Shown here: positions 36,658 to 51,217 of the stretch, in pieces
How the letters are laid out: every line of letters starts with the position of its first letter
Position numbering within the stretch: the first letter of the stretch is position 1
NCBI RefSeq assembly: GCF_031432975.1
Contig: NZ_CP133838.1
Location: forward strand, 5,146,001-5,210,000
Source: Buttiauxella selenatireducens
GTDB lineage: Bacteria; Pseudomonadota; Gammaproteobacteria; Enterobacterales; Enterobacteriaceae
Direction of reading: 5' to 3'
DNA length: 64,000 bases
Translations under genes and position numbers: made by a program
Notes under the pieces: model-generated
What the model saw: only the letters and a program-made list of their open reading frames with translations
The model's database searches: none
Told to the model about the DNA's origin: nothing

Positions 36658-37650
36658 TTACAGCAATGAGTCAACTTTAGCGTGAAGCTCAGCAGGCCAC
36701 ACGCCGCACTGAACCTGACCAATGTGCGGCTGTTGCAGCATCAGCATAACCAAACGAGACTGACCGATACCGCCGCCAATGGTTTGCGGCATTTCGCCTT
36801 TTAGCAGTGACTGATGCCATTCAAGTTGCAGACGATCGTCATCACCGGTAACGGCCAACTGGCGTTTTAGCGTCTCCGCGTCAACACGGATCCCCATTGA
36901 AGAAAGCTCAAATGCGTCTTCCAGAATAGGGTTCCACACCATAATGTCGCCGTTCAAACCTTTGAAATCACCCTGACTTGCCGTTGACCAGTCATCGTAA
37001 TCCGGCGCACGAACATCATGACGTTTCCCGTCGGCCAGCTTACCGCCAATTCCAATCAGGAAAACAGCGCCCAGTTCTTTAGCAATTGCACGTTCACGGC
37101 CTTTGGCATCCAGGTCCGGGAAACGCTGCTGCAACTCTTCACTATGAACAAAATGGATTTGCTCAGGCAGGAAAGCGGTCAAACCGTACTGTTCGCTCAC
37201 TGCGGCTTCCGTAGCTTTCATTGCAGCCCAGATGCTTTCTACAGTTTGCTTCAGCGTACCGAGATGACGTTCTCCTTCGCCCATTACGCGTTCCCAATCC
37301 CACTGATCGACATACACAGAGTGAATTGGCGTCAAACGGTCTTCATCGGGACGGAGGGCTTTCATGTGCGTGTAAAGCCCTTCGCCCGCGCTGAAGTCGT
37401 GCTGGCCGAGTGTTTTTCTTTTCCATTTGGCCAGCGAATGCACCACTTCAAACTGCGCGTCAGGCAAGGTTTTCACCTTAACCTGCACCGCTTTTTCGCA
37501 ACCAGACAGATTGTCCTGAGTACCATCACCCACGCGGCTAAGAATCGGAGCCTGGACTTCCATCAGGCCCAGCTTTTCTTCAAGTTGACGGGAGAAATGG
37601 GATTTCACAAAACTAATCTGGCGTTGTTTAGCGATGTAGGCAGTTTTCAT
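36658..37650 (-). CDS. asnA: AsnA, ammonia-dependent asparagine synthetase
   Basis: The 330-residue enzyme makes asparagine from aspartate, ATP and ammonia through a class-II aminoacyl-tRNA-synthetase-like fold. The N-terminus reads [20 protein letters not shown], and a [14 protein letters not shown] segment near the C-terminus is the motif 3 region. The length equals E. coli AsnA. It is divergent from its regulator asnC across 156 bp. Confidence 0.98.
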   Translation of the reverse strand: MKTAYIAKQRQISFVKSHFSRQLEEKLGLMEVQAPILSRVGDGTQDNLSGCEKAVQVKVKTLPDAQFEVVHSLAKWKRKTLGQHDFSAGEGLYTHMKALRPDEDRLTPIHSVYVDQWDWERVMGEGERHLGTLKQTVESIWAAMKATEAAVSEQYGLTAFLPEQIHFVHSEELQQRFPDLDAKGRERAIAKELGAVFLIGIGGKLADGKRHDVRAPDYDDWSTASQGDFKGLNGDIMVWNPILEDAFELSSMGIRVDAETLKRQLAVTGDDDRLQLEWHQSLLKGEMPQTIGGGIGQSRLVMLMLQQPHIGQVQCGVWPAELHAKVDSLL

Positions 37651-37806
37651 GGCTTTCTCTTTATTGTGTTGTTTTACTGACGATGATTAAGCAACAAACC
37701 GGGCATAACATTCAATAATCAACAATAAAAAAGCCTTACCTGTTTTTAATCGACTAATTTAAGGCTATAAAAGATGAACTATCGTTATTAATCATAGGAA
37801 AAAGTG

Positions 37807-38265
37807 ATGGATAATTATCAGATCGACAATCTCGATCGCGGCATTCTTGACGCATTAATGGCAAATGCCCGTACCGCATATGCCGAACTGGCAAAACAGT
37901 TCGGTGTTAGCCCTGGCACTATTCATGTGCGCGTAGAGAAAATGAAGCAGGCAGGGATCATTACCGGTGCGCGGATTGACATCAGCCCTAAACAATTGGG
38001 CTACGACGTTTGCTGCTTTATCGGCATCATTTTAAAAAGTGCAAAAGATTACCCTTCAGCACTGGCCAAACTCGAAAGCCTGGAAGAAGTCACCGAGGCG
38101 TATTACACCACTGGCCACTACAGCATCTTTATTAAGGTGATGTGTCGATCGATAGACGCCCTTCAACAGGTACTTATCAACAAGATCCAAACAATTGATG
38201 AAATTCAGTCCACCGAAACGCTGATCTCCCTTCAGAACCCGATCATGCGTACCATCAAGCCCTGA
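37807..38265 (+). CDS. asnC: AsnC, Lrp-family regulator of asnA
   Basis: The 152-residue protein has an N-terminal helix-turn-helix (ELAKQFGVSPGTIHVRVEKM) and a C-terminal RAM ligand domain. In E. coli it activates asnA when asparagine is low and represses itself. I use the ATG at 37807 (MDNYQIDN); a GTG directly before it is in frame and possible. It is upstream of mioC and oriC, as in E. coli. Confidence 0.97.
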   Translation: MDNYQIDNLDRGILDALMANARTAYAELAKQFGVSPGTIHVRVEKMKQAGIITGARIDISPKQLGYDVCCFIGIILKSAKDYPSALAKLESLEEVTEAYYTTGHYSIFIKVMCRSIDALQQVLINKIQTIDEIQSTETLISLQNPIMRTIKP

Positions 38266-38286
38266 CAGCTATTTTTAATACCCATA

Positions 38287-38295
38287 TTATCCACA
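38287..38295 (+). promoter_or_regulatory. DnaA box at the mioC promoter
   Basis: TTATCCACA is a perfect strong DnaA box, 61 bp before the mioC start. In E. coli, DnaA represses mioC from an equivalent site, which limits transcription running into oriC. Confidence 0.85.
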
Positions 38296-38355
38296 GGTAG
38301 ATCGCAGGCGTTACACAGCGTACAATGCCCATCGTTTCGAAAAGGTGGGATCGCA

Positions 38356-38805
38356 ATGACAGAAGTTACGCTGATTAGCGGCAGTACCCTGGGCAGTGCC
38401 GAATATGTGGCTGAACATCTGGCTGAAAAGCTTGATGAAGCGGGTTTTACGACCCAGACGCTGCATGGGCCACTGTTTGAAGATCTTTCTGTCAGCGGGA
38501 TTTGGCTGATTGTCTCCTCAACTCATGGTGCCGGAGATCTTCCTGATAATCTTCAGCCGCTCTTTGATGCAATAAATGAAGAACGTCCGGATCTGAGTGC
38601 GCTTCATTATGGTGCTGTCGGGATTGGTAGTCGTGAATACGACACATTTTGTGGTGCGATTGAAAAATTAGACACCCTTCTGACGGAATGTGGCGCTAAA
38701 AGAGTGGGCTCTTTATTGAAAGTGAACATCCTTGATCACGACATTCCTGAAGATCCAGCCGAAGTTTGGGTCGGATCATGGAAGAATTTACTCCAGGATT
38801 TGTAA
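38356..38805 (+). CDS. mioC: MioC, flavodoxin-like protein
   Basis: The 149-residue FMN-binding protein starts MTEVTLISGSTLGSAEYVAE, with the phosphate-binding loop SGSTLGSAE, and contains STHGAGDLPDN, typical of short flavodoxins. E. coli MioC has been linked to biotin synthase electron supply. It is transcribed into oriC. It is more divergent from E. coli than its flanking genes, especially around residues 70-130. Confidence 0.95.
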   Translation: MTEVTLISGSTLGSAEYVAEHLAEKLDEAGFTTQTLHGPLFEDLSVSGIWLIVSSTHGAGDLPDNLQPLFDAINEERPDLSALHYGAVGIGSREYDTFCGAIEKLDTLLTECGAKRVGSLLKVNILDHDIPEDPAEVWVGSWKNLLQDL

Positions 38806-38814
38806 AGATCTCAC

Positions 38815-39075
38815 TTTTATCTGTGTATAAGTATGCTTAAAACCTTGGGTTAAGCAGTAGTTATCCCAATAACAACTCCTGTTCACTTTTTGAGTTGTGC
38901 ATAAGTACCGCTTTTGATCCCAGCTTATACGTTGTGGGATCACCGGAAGTTCACAGCTAACGATCCTTCTTAATCAATTGATCTCTTTACCATAAAAACG
39001 GTTATCCACAGAACATGCCGATCCTAATAAGAGATCATAATAAAGAGATCTTTAAATAAAAAAGATCTTCTTTTA
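38815..39075. other. oriC: Chromosomal replication origin oriC
   Basis: The mioC-mnmG gap holds the whole enterobacterial origin. On the right are three AT-rich 13-mers of the unwinding element: 39055-39067, 39038-39050 and 39024-39036, each ending GATC. Then come R1 TTATCCACA (39002-39010), R2 as TGTGCATAA (38896-38904), R3-like TTATCCCAA (38861-38869) and R4 as TGTGTATAA (38822-38830). About ten GATC sites for Dam/SeqA are present, and ATCAATTGATTA (about 38968-38979) fits an IHF site. The order matches E. coli. R2 and R4 differ from the E. coli boxes but fit TTATNCACA. Confidence 0.95.
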
Positions 39076-39178
39076 ATTACTCAAGATCCCAGGACTTTCT
39101 CGAAAGGCTAAAGTTAAGTTAGAATCGCCAACCCCGGGAAACAGTCATTCCCCATTCGCAAAACCGTGAGGCAGTACC

Positions 39179-41068
39179 ATGTTTTATCCAGATCCTTTTG
39201 ACGTCATCATCATTGGCGGGGGTCATGCAGGCACCGAGGCTGCAATGGCCGCTGCACGGATGGGTCAACAAACCCTTCTTCTGACACACAATATCGACAC
39301 GCTGGGACAAATGTCTTGTAACCCTGCGATCGGCGGTATTGGCAAGGGACATCTGGTTAAAGAAGTGGACGCACTGGGCGGTTTGATGGCAAAGGCTATC
39401 GATCATGCAGGCATCCAGTTTAGGATACTAAACGCCAGCAAAGGGCCTGCGGTACGGGCTACTCGTGCTCAAGCTGACCGTGTGCTGTATCGCCAGGCAG
39501 TTCGTACTGCACTGGAAAACCAGCCAAACCTGATGATCTTCCAGCAGGCGGTTGAAGATCTGATTGTCGAGAACGATCGCGTCGTGGGTGCTGTAACGCA
39601 AATGGGTCTTAAGTTCCGCGCTAAATCCGTGGTTCTGACCGTCGGGACGTTCCTGGATGGCAAAATTCATATCGGACTGGATAACTACAGCGGTGGCCGT
39701 GCAGGCGATCCACCATCCATTTCGCTTTCACGTCGTCTGCGTGAACTGCCACTTCGTGTCAGCCGCCTGAAAACAGGCACACCACCGCGCATCGACGCTC
39801 GCACCATAGATTTTAGTGTGCTTGCCCAGCAGCATGGCGATACCCCAATGCCGGTATTTTCGTTCATGGGGAACGTCAATCAACACCCTGCGCAAGTACC
39901 GTGCTACATCACGCACACCAACGAAAAAACGCATGACGTTATTCGTAATAACCTCGATCGCAGCCCGATGTATGCAGGCGTTATCGAAGGGATTGGACCG
40001 CGTTACTGCCCGTCCATCGAAGACAAAGTGATGCGTTTTGCTGACCGTAATCAGCACCAGATCTTCCTTGAGCCTGAAGGGCTGACCAGCAACGAAATTT
40101 ATCCAAACGGCATCTCCACCAGCCTGCCGTTTGACGTACAAATGCAGATCGTCCGTTCGATGGAAGGCATGGAAAACGCGAAGATCGTGCGTCCAGGCTA
40201 CGCCATTGAATACGACTTCTTCGATCCTCGTGATCTCAAGCCGACGCTGGAAAGCAAATATATCCAGGGTCTGTTCTTTGCGGGTCAAATTAACGGGACT
40301 ACCGGTTACGAAGAAGCTGCTGCGCAAGGTTTGTTAGCAGGCCTCAATGCGGCACGCTTCTCAGCCGAGAAAGAGGGTTGGGCACCGGCTCGCTCTCAAG
40401 CTTATCTGGGCGTATTGGTCGACGATCTTTGCACCCTCGGTACCAAAGAACCGTACCGCATGTTTACCTCGCGCGCCGAATATCGTTTGATGCTGCGCGA
40501 AGATAATGCCGATCTGCGTTTAACCGCTGTTGGCCGCGAAATGGGACTGGTGGATGACGAACGCTGGGCACGCTTCAACGAAAAACTGGAAAGCATTGAG
40601 CTTGAGCGTCAACGTCTGAAAGACATCTGGCTGCACCCGCATTCTGAAAGCGTTGAAGAAGTGAACGCCAAACTGAGCGCACCACTGTCTCGTGAAGCAA
40701 ATGGCGAAGATCTGCTGCGTAGGCCAGAAATGACCTATGCTGAGATGATGCAATTATCTGTTTTCGCTCCAGGCCTTGAAGATCCGCAATCTGCTGAGCA
40801 GGTAGAAATTCAGGTCAAATACGAAGGCTACATCGCTCGCCAACAAGAAGAGATTGAAAAACAACAACGTAACGAAAATACGTTGTTGCCTGCAACGCTT
40901 GATTATCGCCAGGTGAGTGGTCTTTCCAACGAAGTGATCGCGAAGCTGAACGATCATAAACCCGTCTCAATTGGACAGGCATCACGCATTTCAGGCGTCA
41001 CTCCGGCAGCGATTTCGATCTTGCTTGTCTGGTTAAAGAAACAAGGTCTGCTACGCCGTAGCGCCTGA
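39179..41068 (+). CDS. mnmG: MnmG (GidA), tRNA uridine-34 carboxymethylaminomethyl enzyme
   Basis: The 629-residue FAD protein works with MnmE to put cmnm5 on U34 of certain tRNAs. The dinucleotide-binding motif [18 protein letters not shown] is at about residues 10-27, and the conserved [14 protein letters not shown] and C-terminal [11 protein letters not shown] are present. The length equals E. coli. It is transcribed away from oriC, a process that influences initiation in E. coli. Confidence 0.98.
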   Translation: MFYPDPFDVIIIGGGHAGTEAAMAAARMGQQTLLLTHNIDTLGQMSCNPAIGGIGKGHLVKEVDALGGLMAKAIDHAGIQFRILNASKGPAVRATRAQADRVLYRQAVRTALENQPNLMIFQQAVEDLIVENDRVVGAVTQMGLKFRAKSVVLTVGTFLDGKIHIGLDNYSGGRAGDPPSISLSRRLRELPLRVSRLKTGTPPRIDARTIDFSVLAQQHGDTPMPVFSFMGNVNQHPAQVPCYITHTNEKTHDVIRNNLDRSPMYAGVIEGIGPRYCPSIEDKVMRFADRNQHQIFLEPEGLTSNEIYPNGISTSLPFDVQMQIVRSMEGMENAKIVRPGYAIEYDFFDPRDLKPTLESKYIQGLFFAGQINGTTGYEEAAAQGLLAGLNAARFSAEKEGWAPARSQAYLGVLVDDLCTLGTKEPYRMFTSRAEYRLMLREDNADLRLTAVGREMGLVDDERWARFNEKLESIELERQRLKDIWLHPHSESVEEVNAKLSAPLSREANGEDLLRRPEMTYAEMMQLSVFAPGLEDPQSAEQVEIQVKYEGYIARQQEEIEKQQRNENTLLPATLDYRQVSGLSNEVIAKLNDHKPVSIGQASRISGVTPAAISILLVWLKKQGLLRRSA

Positions 41069-41081
41069 TGAACATATTTCA

Positions 41082-41108
41082 GGGCCGGGATATCCTGGCC
41101 CTTTTTTT
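41082..41108 (+). terminator. Terminator/attenuator between mnmG and rsmG
   Basis: GGGCCGGGATATCCTGGCCC is a GC-rich near-perfect hairpin followed by seven Ts. It lies 13 bp after mnmG, so rsmG probably depends on readthrough or on its own promoter. Confidence 0.8.
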
Positions 41109-41125
41109 GATGGGTATACACCGCC

Positions 41126-41749
41126 GTGCTTAACAAACTGAATCGCCTGCTGGATAGTGCAGGCATTACGTTGCCAGAAAACCAGAAACAACAACTGATA
41201 GGTTATGTTGAACTGCTCCACAAGTGGAACAAAGCCTATAACCTGACCTCAGTACGTCATCCAGATGACATGCTGGTACGCCATATTCTCGATAGCATTG
41301 TTGTGGAACCGTATTTGCAGGGTTCGCGTTTTATCGATGTCGGAACGGGACCGGGCCTGCCGGGGATACCACTGGCAATTGTGCGTCCTGACTCGCATTT
41401 TACACTGCTGGATAGCCTGGGTAAGCGTGTACGCTTCCTGCGCCAGGTTCAGCATGAGCTGCATCTTGAAAACATCACGCCAGTGCAAAGTCGTGTGGAA
41501 GAGTTCCCTGCTGAACCCCCATTTGACGGCGTAATCAGCCGTGCTTTTGCGTCTATGACGGATATGGTGACCTGGTGCAAGCATCTTCCCGCTGAGAACG
41601 GCCGCTTCTATGCCCTCAAGGGGTTACGCCCTGATGATGAAATTGCAACCTTGCCTGAAAACTTTAGCGTCGAAGAAGTGGTTCGTTTGCAGGTTCCGGA
41701 GCTTGATGGTGAACGACATTTGGTGATGATTAAGGCAAACAAAACTTAA
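41126..41749 (+). CDS. rsmG: RsmG (GidB), 16S rRNA m7G527 methyltransferase
   Basis: The 207-residue enzyme methylates G527 of 16S rRNA using SAM. The SAM-binding motif is [17 protein letters not shown], with [12 protein letters not shown] and VISRAFASM following. The start is GTG at 41126, giving the family N-terminus (M)LNKLNRLL. Loss of this enzyme gives low-level streptomycin resistance in relatives. It lies between mnmG and the atp operon as in E. coli. Confidence 0.97.
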   Translation: MLNKLNRLLDSAGITLPENQKQQLIGYVELLHKWNKAYNLTSVRHPDDMLVRHILDSIVVEPYLQGSRFIDVGTGPGLPGIPLAIVRPDSHFTLLDSLGKRVRFLRQVQHELHLENITPVQSRVEEFPAEPPFDGVISRAFASMTDMVTWCKHLPAENGRFYALKGLRPDDEIATLPENFSVEEVVRLQVPELDGERHLVMIKANKT

Positions 41750-42368
41750 TATTTATCAAAAAAAAGCGAAAAATGATTGTTTCGCGAAAGTTAAAAATAC
41801 AAAGGAAAATGGCTGACATTCCTGGTTACATTTAACGATATTGCAACTTGTGTGTACCGGGTTTTTAACTCGCCAGGTAATATTGATTTTTAAAATGATC
41901 AACATTGAAAATATAACCTTGCTAATTAATGTGTGAATTTTTTACCTGGCTCGATGTTAAAAGTTTAATAAAAATGTCAATGAAATGTTTTTGCAGTGTT
42001 TCAAGGTGTTTTAAATAGAGTAGACAGTAATCAGCTTATTTATCAGACATCTGTGTTTCGCACTTTAAGAGGCAGACAAATGTACAACGCCTATGAGATG
42101 TTTGAATTGTGATCTGGTGCACGCTTTATTCGGCGGGTATTTCGGTTATTTGCCGTTTTCAGGAAAATAACCAGCATTCAGTAAAAGTTGAAAAATAACG
42201 GTACCGGAAAATATTTAAACTTTTGTTCACCTTTTTGCTACTTATTGTTTGAAATCACGGGGCCGCACCGTATAATTTGCTCGCTTTTTGAGGCTTGACT
42301 CGGAGTCGTAAAGGAAGTTTTATACGACACGCGACATACCCCGAAGGGAGCAGGAGTTAGGATACGCC
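41750..42368 (+). other. Long AT-rich region between rsmG and atpI
   Basis: This 619-bp region is strongly AT-rich. Its right end holds the atp promoter and leader. A 10-codon ORF at 42080-42112 has a good ribosome-binding site (AAGAGG seven bases upstream) and is discussed as a finding. I see no terminator with a clear U run for rsmG, no tRNA and no repeat. Confidence 0.6.
42249..42276 (+). promoter_or_regulatory. Main atp operon promoter
   Basis: TTGAAA (42249-42254) and TATAAT (42271-42276) have a 16-bp spacer and stand about 85 bp before atpI, the position and sequence context of the E. coli atpI promoter. Confidence 0.88.
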
Positions 42369-43576
<1,208 letters not shown>

Positions 43577-43606
43577 TTTTACTTACCACTACTGCGTTTT
43601 AACTGA

Positions 43607-43875
<269 letters not shown>

Positions 43876-43925
43876 TAATATACCAAGCAATATCAGAACG
43901 TTAACTAACAAAGAGGCATTGTGCT

Positions 43926-44396
43926 GTGAATCTTAACGCAACAATCCTCGGCCAGGCCATCGCGTTTGTCCTGTTTGTTCTGTTCTGCATGAAGTATGTA
44001 TGGCCGCCATTAATGGCAGCCATCGAGAAGCGTCAACAAGAAATTGCTGACGGTCTCTCTTCTGCAGAACGTGCCAAAAAGGACCTTGACCTTGCACAGG
44101 CCAACGCGACCGACCAGCTGAAAAAAGCCAAAGCGGAAGCTCAGGTGATTATCGAGCAAGCGAACAAACGCCGCTCACAGATCCTTGAAGAAGCTAAAAC
44201 CGAGGCAGAGCAGGAACGTGACAAAATCGTTGCACAGGCTCAGGCAGAAATCGACGCAGAGCGTAAACGCGCTCGTGAAGAACTGCGTAAGCAAGTGGCT
44301 CTGCTGGCGATTGCCGGTGCCGAGAAGATAATCGAACGTTCCGTGGATGAAGCTGCTAACAGCGACATCGTTGATAAACTGGTCGCTGAACTGTAA
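43926..44396 (+). CDS. atpF: ATP synthase subunit b (Fo stator)
   Basis: The 156-residue protein has one N-terminal membrane helix (about residues 4-26) and a long charged coiled coil rich in Ala, Glu, Lys and Arg that forms the peripheral stalk. It starts with GTG at 43926, giving (M)[16 protein letters not shown]. It ends 14 bp before atpH. Confidence 0.98.
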   Translation: MNLNATILGQAIAFVLFVLFCMKYVWPPLMAAIEKRQQEIADGLSSAERAKKDLDLAQANATDQLKKAKAEAQVIIEQANKRRSQILEEAKTEAEQERDKIVAQAQAEIDAERKRAREELRKQVALLAIAGAEKIIERSVDEAANSDIVDKLVAEL

Positions 44397-44410
44397 GGAG
44401 GGAGGGGCTG

Positions 44411-44944
44411 ATGTCTGAATTTGTAACTGTAGCTCGCCCCTACGCCAAAGCAGCTTTTGACTTTGCCGTCGAACACCAGAGCGTTGATAACTGGCAGTCT
44501 ATGCTAAGTTTCGCCGCCGAGGTGTCTAAAAACGAACAAATGGCAGAGCTACTCTCCGGCGCTTTTGCTCCGGAAACGCTCTCTCAGTCGTTTATCTCTA
44601 TTTGTGGTGACCAGTTAGACGCCAATGGCCAGAACCTGATTAAGGTAATGGCTGAAAACGGTCGTTTGAAGGTTCTCCCTGATGTTCTTGAGCAATTCGT
44701 TCAACTGCGTGCAGCCCAAGAGGCTACAGTTGAAGTCGAAGTGACTTCTGCTAGCGCGTTAAACGAAGCCCAGCTTTCGAAAATCAGCGCCGCGATGGAA
44801 AAACGTCTGTCACGCAAAGTTAAGCTGAATTGCAAAATTGATAAGTCTGTAATGGCAGGTGTCATCATCCGTGCGGGTGATATGGTCATTGATGGTAGCG
44901 TACGCGGCCGTCTTGATCGCCTGACAGACGTCTTGCAGTCTTAA
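44411..44944 (+). CDS. atpH: ATP synthase subunit delta (F1)
   Basis: The 177-residue subunit joins the b-dimer to the top of the alpha3beta3 head. N-terminus [20 protein letters not shown] and C-terminus [20 protein letters not shown] are family hallmarks, and the length equals E. coli. It follows a GGAGGGAG ribosome-binding stretch. Confidence 0.98.
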   Translation: MSEFVTVARPYAKAAFDFAVEHQSVDNWQSMLSFAAEVSKNEQMAELLSGAFAPETLSQSFISICGDQLDANGQNLIKVMAENGRLKVLPDVLEQFVQLRAAQEATVEVEVTSASALNEAQLSKISAAMEKRLSRKVKLNCKIDKSVMAGVIIRAGDMVIDGSVRGRLDRLTDVLQS

Positions 44945-44956
44945 GGGGACTGGAGC

Positions 44957-46498
44957 ATGCAACTGAATTCCACCGAAATCAGCGAACTGATCAAGCAGCG
45001 CATTGCTCAGTTCAGTGTTGTGAGCGAAGCTCACAACGAAGGTACAATTGTTTCTGTAAGTGACGGTATCATCCGCGTACACGGCCTGGCCGATGTCATG
45101 CAGGGTGAGATGATTTCCCTGCCGGGAAACCGTTACGCCATTGCACTGAACCTGGAGCGCGACTCTGTTGGTGCAGTAGTAATGGGTCCGTACGCTGACC
45201 TTGCCGAAGGCATGAAAGTTAAGTGTACTGGCCGTATTCTTGAAGTACCAGTTGGCCGTGGCCTGCTGGGCCGCGTGGTGAACACCCTGGGTGCACCAAT
45301 CGACGGTAAAGGTCCTTTGGACCACGACGGCTTTGCTGCTGTTGAAGCGATTGCTCCGGGCGTAATCGAACGTCAATCCGTAGACCAGCCGGTTCAGACC
45401 GGTTATAAGTCGGTTGATGCCATGATTCCAATCGGCCGTGGTCAGCGTGAGCTGGTCATCGGTGACCGTCAGACCGGTAAAACCGCGCTGGCGATCGATG
45501 CCATCATCAACCAACGTGATTCCGGCATCAAATGTATCTACGTTGCAATCGGCCAGAAAGCATCCACTATTTCTAACGTGGTTCGTAAACTGGAAGAACA
45601 CGGCGCATTGGCTAACACCATCGTGGTTGTTGCTACTGCTTCTGAATCCGCTGCACTGCAATATCTGGCTCCGTATGCTGGTTGCGCAATGGGTGAATAC
45701 TTCCGTGACCGCGGTGAAGATGCGCTGATCGTATACGATGACCTGTCTAAACAGGCTGTTGCATACCGCCAGATCTCCCTGCTGCTTCGTCGTCCACCAG
45801 GTCGTGAAGCATTCCCAGGCGACGTATTTTACCTCCACTCCCGTCTGCTGGAACGTGCTGCGCGTGTAAACGCCGACTACGTTGAAGCATTCACCAAAGG
45901 TGAAGTGAAAGGTAAAACCGGTTCCCTGACTGCTCTGCCGATTATCGAAACTCAAGCGGGTGACGTTTCTGCGTTCGTTCCGACCAACGTAATTTCTATT
46001 ACAGATGGTCAGATCTTCCTGGAATCTAACCTGTTTAACTCCGGTATTCGTCCTGCGGTAAACCCGGGTATCTCCGTATCTCGTGTTGGTGGTGCTGCTC
46101 AGACCAAGATCATGAAAAAACTGTCCGGTGGTATTCGTACCGCTCTGGCACAGTATCGTGAACTGGCTGCGTTCTCTCAGTTTGCATCTGACCTTGACGA
46201 CGCGACCCGTAAGCAGTTGAGCCACGGTCAAAAAGTGACCGAGCTTCTGAAACAGAAACAATATGCGCCGATGTCTGTTGCGCAGCAGTCTCTGGTTCTG
46301 TTCGCTGCTGAACGTGGTTACCTCGAAGATGTGGAACTGGCTAAAATCGGTAGTTTCGAAGCCGCTCTGCTGGCTTACGTTGACCGTGACCATGCTCCAC
46401 TGATGCAAGAAATCAACCAATCTGGTGGCTATAACGACGAAATCGAAGGCAAGCTGAAAGGCATCCTCGATTCCTTCAAAGCAACTCAGTCCTGGTAA
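44957..46498 (+). CDS. atpA: ATP synthase subunit alpha (F1)
   Basis: The 513-residue non-catalytic nucleotide-binding subunit has the P-loop GDRQTGKTA (about residues 169-177) and the signature [14 protein letters not shown] around residue 363-376, with the arginine finger SRVGG. The length equals E. coli. A long open frame on the opposite strand over the same bases is a codon-bias shadow. Confidence 0.99.
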   Translation: MQLNSTEISELIKQRIAQFSVVSEAHNEGTIVSVSDGIIRVHGLADVMQGEMISLPGNRYAIALNLERDSVGAVVMGPYADLAEGMKVKCTGRILEVPVGRGLLGRVVNTLGAPIDGKGPLDHDGFAAVEAIAPGVIERQSVDQPVQTGYKSVDAMIPIGRGQRELVIGDRQTGKTALAIDAIINQRDSGIKCIYVAIGQKASTISNVVRKLEEHGALANTIVVVATASESAALQYLAPYAGCAMGEYFRDRGEDALIVYDDLSKQAVAYRQISLLLRRPPGREAFPGDVFYLHSRLLERAARVNADYVEAFTKGEVKGKTGSLTALPIIETQAGDVSAFVPTNVISITDGQIFLESNLFNSGIRPAVNPGISVSRVGGAAQTKIMKKLSGGIRTALAQYRELAAFSQFASDLDDATRKQLSHGQKVTELLKQKQYAPMSVAQQSLVLFAAERGYLEDVELAKIGSFEAALLAYVDRDHAPLMQEINQSGGYNDEIEGKLKGILDSFKATQSW

Positions 46499-46548
46499 AG
46501 TCTGGCGGCTTGTCTTAGGGCAAGCCGCAAGGCATTGAGGAGAAGCTC

Positions 46549-48826
<2,278 letters not shown>

Positions 48827-48846
48827 CGCCTTAATCGGAGGGTGAT

Positions 48847-49266
48847 ATGGCAATGACTTACCACCTGGACGTCGTCAGCGCGGAACAACAAATGTTTTCC
48901 GGTCTGGTCGAAAAGATCCAGGTAACGGGTAGTGAAGGTGAACTGGGTATTTATCCTGGTCACGCCCCACTGCTCACCGCCATTAAGCCTGGTATGATCC
49001 GCATCGTGAAGCAGCATGGACATGAAGAGTACATCTACTTGTCCGGTGGTGTGTTGGAAGTGCAGCCTGGCACAGTAACTGTGCTGGCCGATACCGCGAT
49101 TCGTGGCCAGGACCTCGACGAAGCTCGAGCTCTGGAAGCGAAACGTAAAGCGGAAGAGCGTATGCACAGTTCCCACGGTGATGTGGACTACGCTCAGGCT
49201 TCTGCTGAACTGGCTAAAGCGATCGCGAAACTTCGCGTTATCGAGTTGACCAGAAAAGCGATGTAA
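48847..49266 (+). CDS. atpC: ATP synthase subunit epsilon (F1)
   Basis: The 139-residue subunit has an N-terminal beta-sandwich ([20 protein letters not shown]) and a C-terminal two-helix domain that inhibits ATP hydrolysis when extended. The length equals E. coli. It is the last gene of the operon and is followed by a strong terminator. Confidence 0.98.
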   Translation: MAMTYHLDVVSAEQQMFSGLVEKIQVTGSEGELGIYPGHAPLLTAIKPGMIRIVKQHGHEEYIYLSGGVLEVQPGTVTVLADTAIRGQDLDEARALEAKRKAEERMHSSHGDVDYAQASAELAKAIAKLRVIELTRKAM

Positions 49267-49605
49267 CTACCTGCTTGAAAAGACAAATGCCAGCCAGGAT
49301 CCCCTGACTGGCATTTTTTTTGTCTCAATGTTTTTACTTCTTTGTTTTATCCCCGTAGGTAGTATCTTCATGGGCAGGAACGCTTTGTTTCCTGATGAAA
49401 AGAAGTGTTAATCCCTAGAGATATATGGCTTTTATTATTTCATATGTACTTTTTCAGCCCTTATACACCTACAATTGAGCCTATGAGTAGCCCAAAAGTG
49501 CAGTCGATGTCCGTTTTTTAGGCATCCCATTTTGTGTTGCAAAATATGTAGAAATTTCAACGAGAAATCGTTTTACTTCACTCTCAAATTAAAGTCAGGA
49601 CGCGT
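49267..49605 (+). other. atpC-glmU intergenic region
   Basis: After the atp terminator, about 280 bases of AT-rich sequence precede glmU. In E. coli this interval has the glmU promoters and a NagC site. I cannot identify a NagC operator or promoter with confidence here, and see no ORF or repeat. Confidence 0.55.
49287..49322 (+). terminator. Terminator of the atp operon
   Basis: ATGCCAG (49287-49293) pairs with CTGGCAT (49308-49314) around an inner CAGG-rich loop, followed by a long T run. Confidence 0.88.
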
Positions 49606-50976
49606 ATGTCAAACAATGCGATGAGCGTGGTTATCCTAGCCGCAGGCAAAGGGACCCGCATGTATTCAGACCTCCCGAAGGTATTACATACCCTTGCCGG
49701 GAAACCGATGGTTCAGCATGTTATTGATGCGGCGAATAATTTAGGCGCGCAGCGAGTGCATCTGGTTTACGGCCACGGGGGTGATTTGCTGAAAAACACG
49801 CTCAGCGATGGCTCGCTTAACTGGGTATTACAGGCCGAGCAATTAGGTACTGGCCACGCGATGCAGCAAGCAGCACCTTTCTTTGCTGATGACGAAGACA
49901 TCCTGATGCTCTACGGCGACGTGCCGCTCATTTCTGTTGAATCCTTGCAGCGTCTGCGTGACGCCAAACCGCAGGGTGGCATTGGTCTGCTAACGGTAAA
50001 ACTTGACGATCCAACCGGTTACGGTCGCATTGCTCGCGAAAATGGCAAAGTGGTCGGCATCGTCGAGCATAAAGATGCCACCGAAGAACAACGCAAAATC
50101 GACGAAATTAATACCGGTATTCTGGTGGCGAATGGCGCAGACCTGAAACGTTGGTTGGCGAAGCTCGATAACAACAATTCTCAGGGTGAGTACTACATCA
50201 CTGACATTATCGCGCTGGCGCATCAGGAAGGTCGTGAAATCACTGCTGTTCACCCAGACCGTTTAAGCGAAGTTGAAGGCGTGAACAACCGTCTGCAACT
50301 GTCCCGTCTGGAGCGTGTATACCAAAGTGAGCAGGCGGATAAACTGCTTCTGGCAGGCGTGATGTTGCGCGATCCCTCTCGTTTTGATCTACGCGGTGAA
50401 CTGACACACGGGCGTGATGTTGAAATTGATACTAATGTCATTGTTGAAGGAAAAGTGACGTTAGGCAATCGCGTCAAAATTGGCACCGGTTGCGTGATTA
50501 AAAACAGCGTGATTGGCGATGACTGCGAAATCAGCCCGTACACCGTGGTGGAAGATGCAAATCTGGCCGCTGCGTGCACCATCGGTCCATTCGCCCGTTT
50601 GCGCCCAGGCGCAGAACTGGCTGAAGGTGCACACGTTGGCAACTTCGTGGAAATGAAAAAAGCCCGTCTGGGTAAAGGTTCTAAAGCCGGTCACTTAAGC
50701 TATTTAGGCGATGCTGAAATTGGCGATAACGTGAATATCGGTGCCGGGACCATTACCTGCAACTACGACGGTGCAAACAAATTTAAAACTATCATCGGCG
50801 ATGACGTTTTTGTTGGTTCCGACAGTCAACTGGTTGCTCCAGTGACCGTGGCTCGTGGTGCAACGATTGGCGCGGGCACGACTGTCACCCGTAACGTTGG
50901 CGAAAATGAACTGGTTATTAGTCGTGTGAAGCAGACTCATATCCAGGACTGGAAACGCCCGGTGAAGAAAAAGTAA
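49606..50976 (+). CDS. glmU: GlmU, bifunctional GlcN-1-P acetyltransferase / GlcNAc-1-P uridylyltransferase
   Basis: The 456-residue enzyme makes UDP-GlcNAc for peptidoglycan and LPS. The N-terminal uridylyltransferase domain has [15 protein letters not shown] (about residues 11-25) and YGDVPLIS. The C-terminal half is a left-handed beta-helix of hexapeptide repeats with GPFARLRPG and the catalytic-loop segment [10 protein letters not shown]. The length equals E. coli, but the last 20 residues ([10 protein letters not shown]) differ. It is co-transcribed with glmS in E. coli; here the two are 419 bp apart with two repeats between. Confidence 0.98.
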   Translation: MSNNAMSVVILAAGKGTRMYSDLPKVLHTLAGKPMVQHVIDAANNLGAQRVHLVYGHGGDLLKNTLSDGSLNWVLQAEQLGTGHAMQQAAPFFADDEDILMLYGDVPLISVESLQRLRDAKPQGGIGLLTVKLDDPTGYGRIARENGKVVGIVEHKDATEEQRKIDEINTGILVANGADLKRWLAKLDNNNSQGEYYITDIIALAHQEGREITAVHPDRLSEVEGVNNRLQLSRLERVYQSEQADKLLLAGVMLRDPSRFDLRGELTHGRDVEIDTNVIVEGKVTLGNRVKIGTGCVIKNSVIGDDCEISPYTVVEDANLAAACTIGPFARLRPGAELAEGAHVGNFVEMKKARLGKGSKAGHLSYLGDAEIGDNVNIGAGTITCNYDGANKFKTIIGDDVFVGSDSQLVAPVTVARGATIGAGTTVTRNVGENELVISRVKQTHIQDWKRPVKKK

Positions 50977-51019
50977 TCGCCAGATCCTCCCTTTGGGAGA
51001 GAGCCACTCGATCTGGTCC

Positions 51020-51105
51020 CCTCTCCCTCAGGGAGAGGGTTAGGGTGAGGGTTGTTGTTCGTTGGGTTGTGCCCTCATCCCGGCCTTCTCCCCCAGGAGA
51101 AGGAG
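51020..51105. repeat. Paired inverted REP-like palindromes between glmU and glmS
   Basis: CCCCTCTCCCTCAGGGAGAG, continuing GGTTAGGGTGAGGG, is the common REP-type palindrome with a GGGTGAGGG tail. A second, inverted and more divergent copy (GCCCTCATCCCGGCCTTCTC...GAGAAGGAGAA) follows about 20 bp later. Two REPs in opposite orientation form a REPIN/BIME-type unit that folds into a long hairpin in the mRNA. Confidence 0.75.
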
Positions 51106-51217
51106 AAAACCCAACAAAATTTTGGCGAGGGGAAAATATATTCCCCCGCCCATAGCAGTACCAAAAAACTATAACCCCACTCTCTACAAGGCTCGGGGCC
51201 CCGGATAACCGGGATTC

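Noticed and set aside
44810-46420. A 536-codon open frame antisense to atpA
   Set aside because: Codon bias in the highly expressed atpA leaves few stops on the other strand; the translation resembles no protein family.
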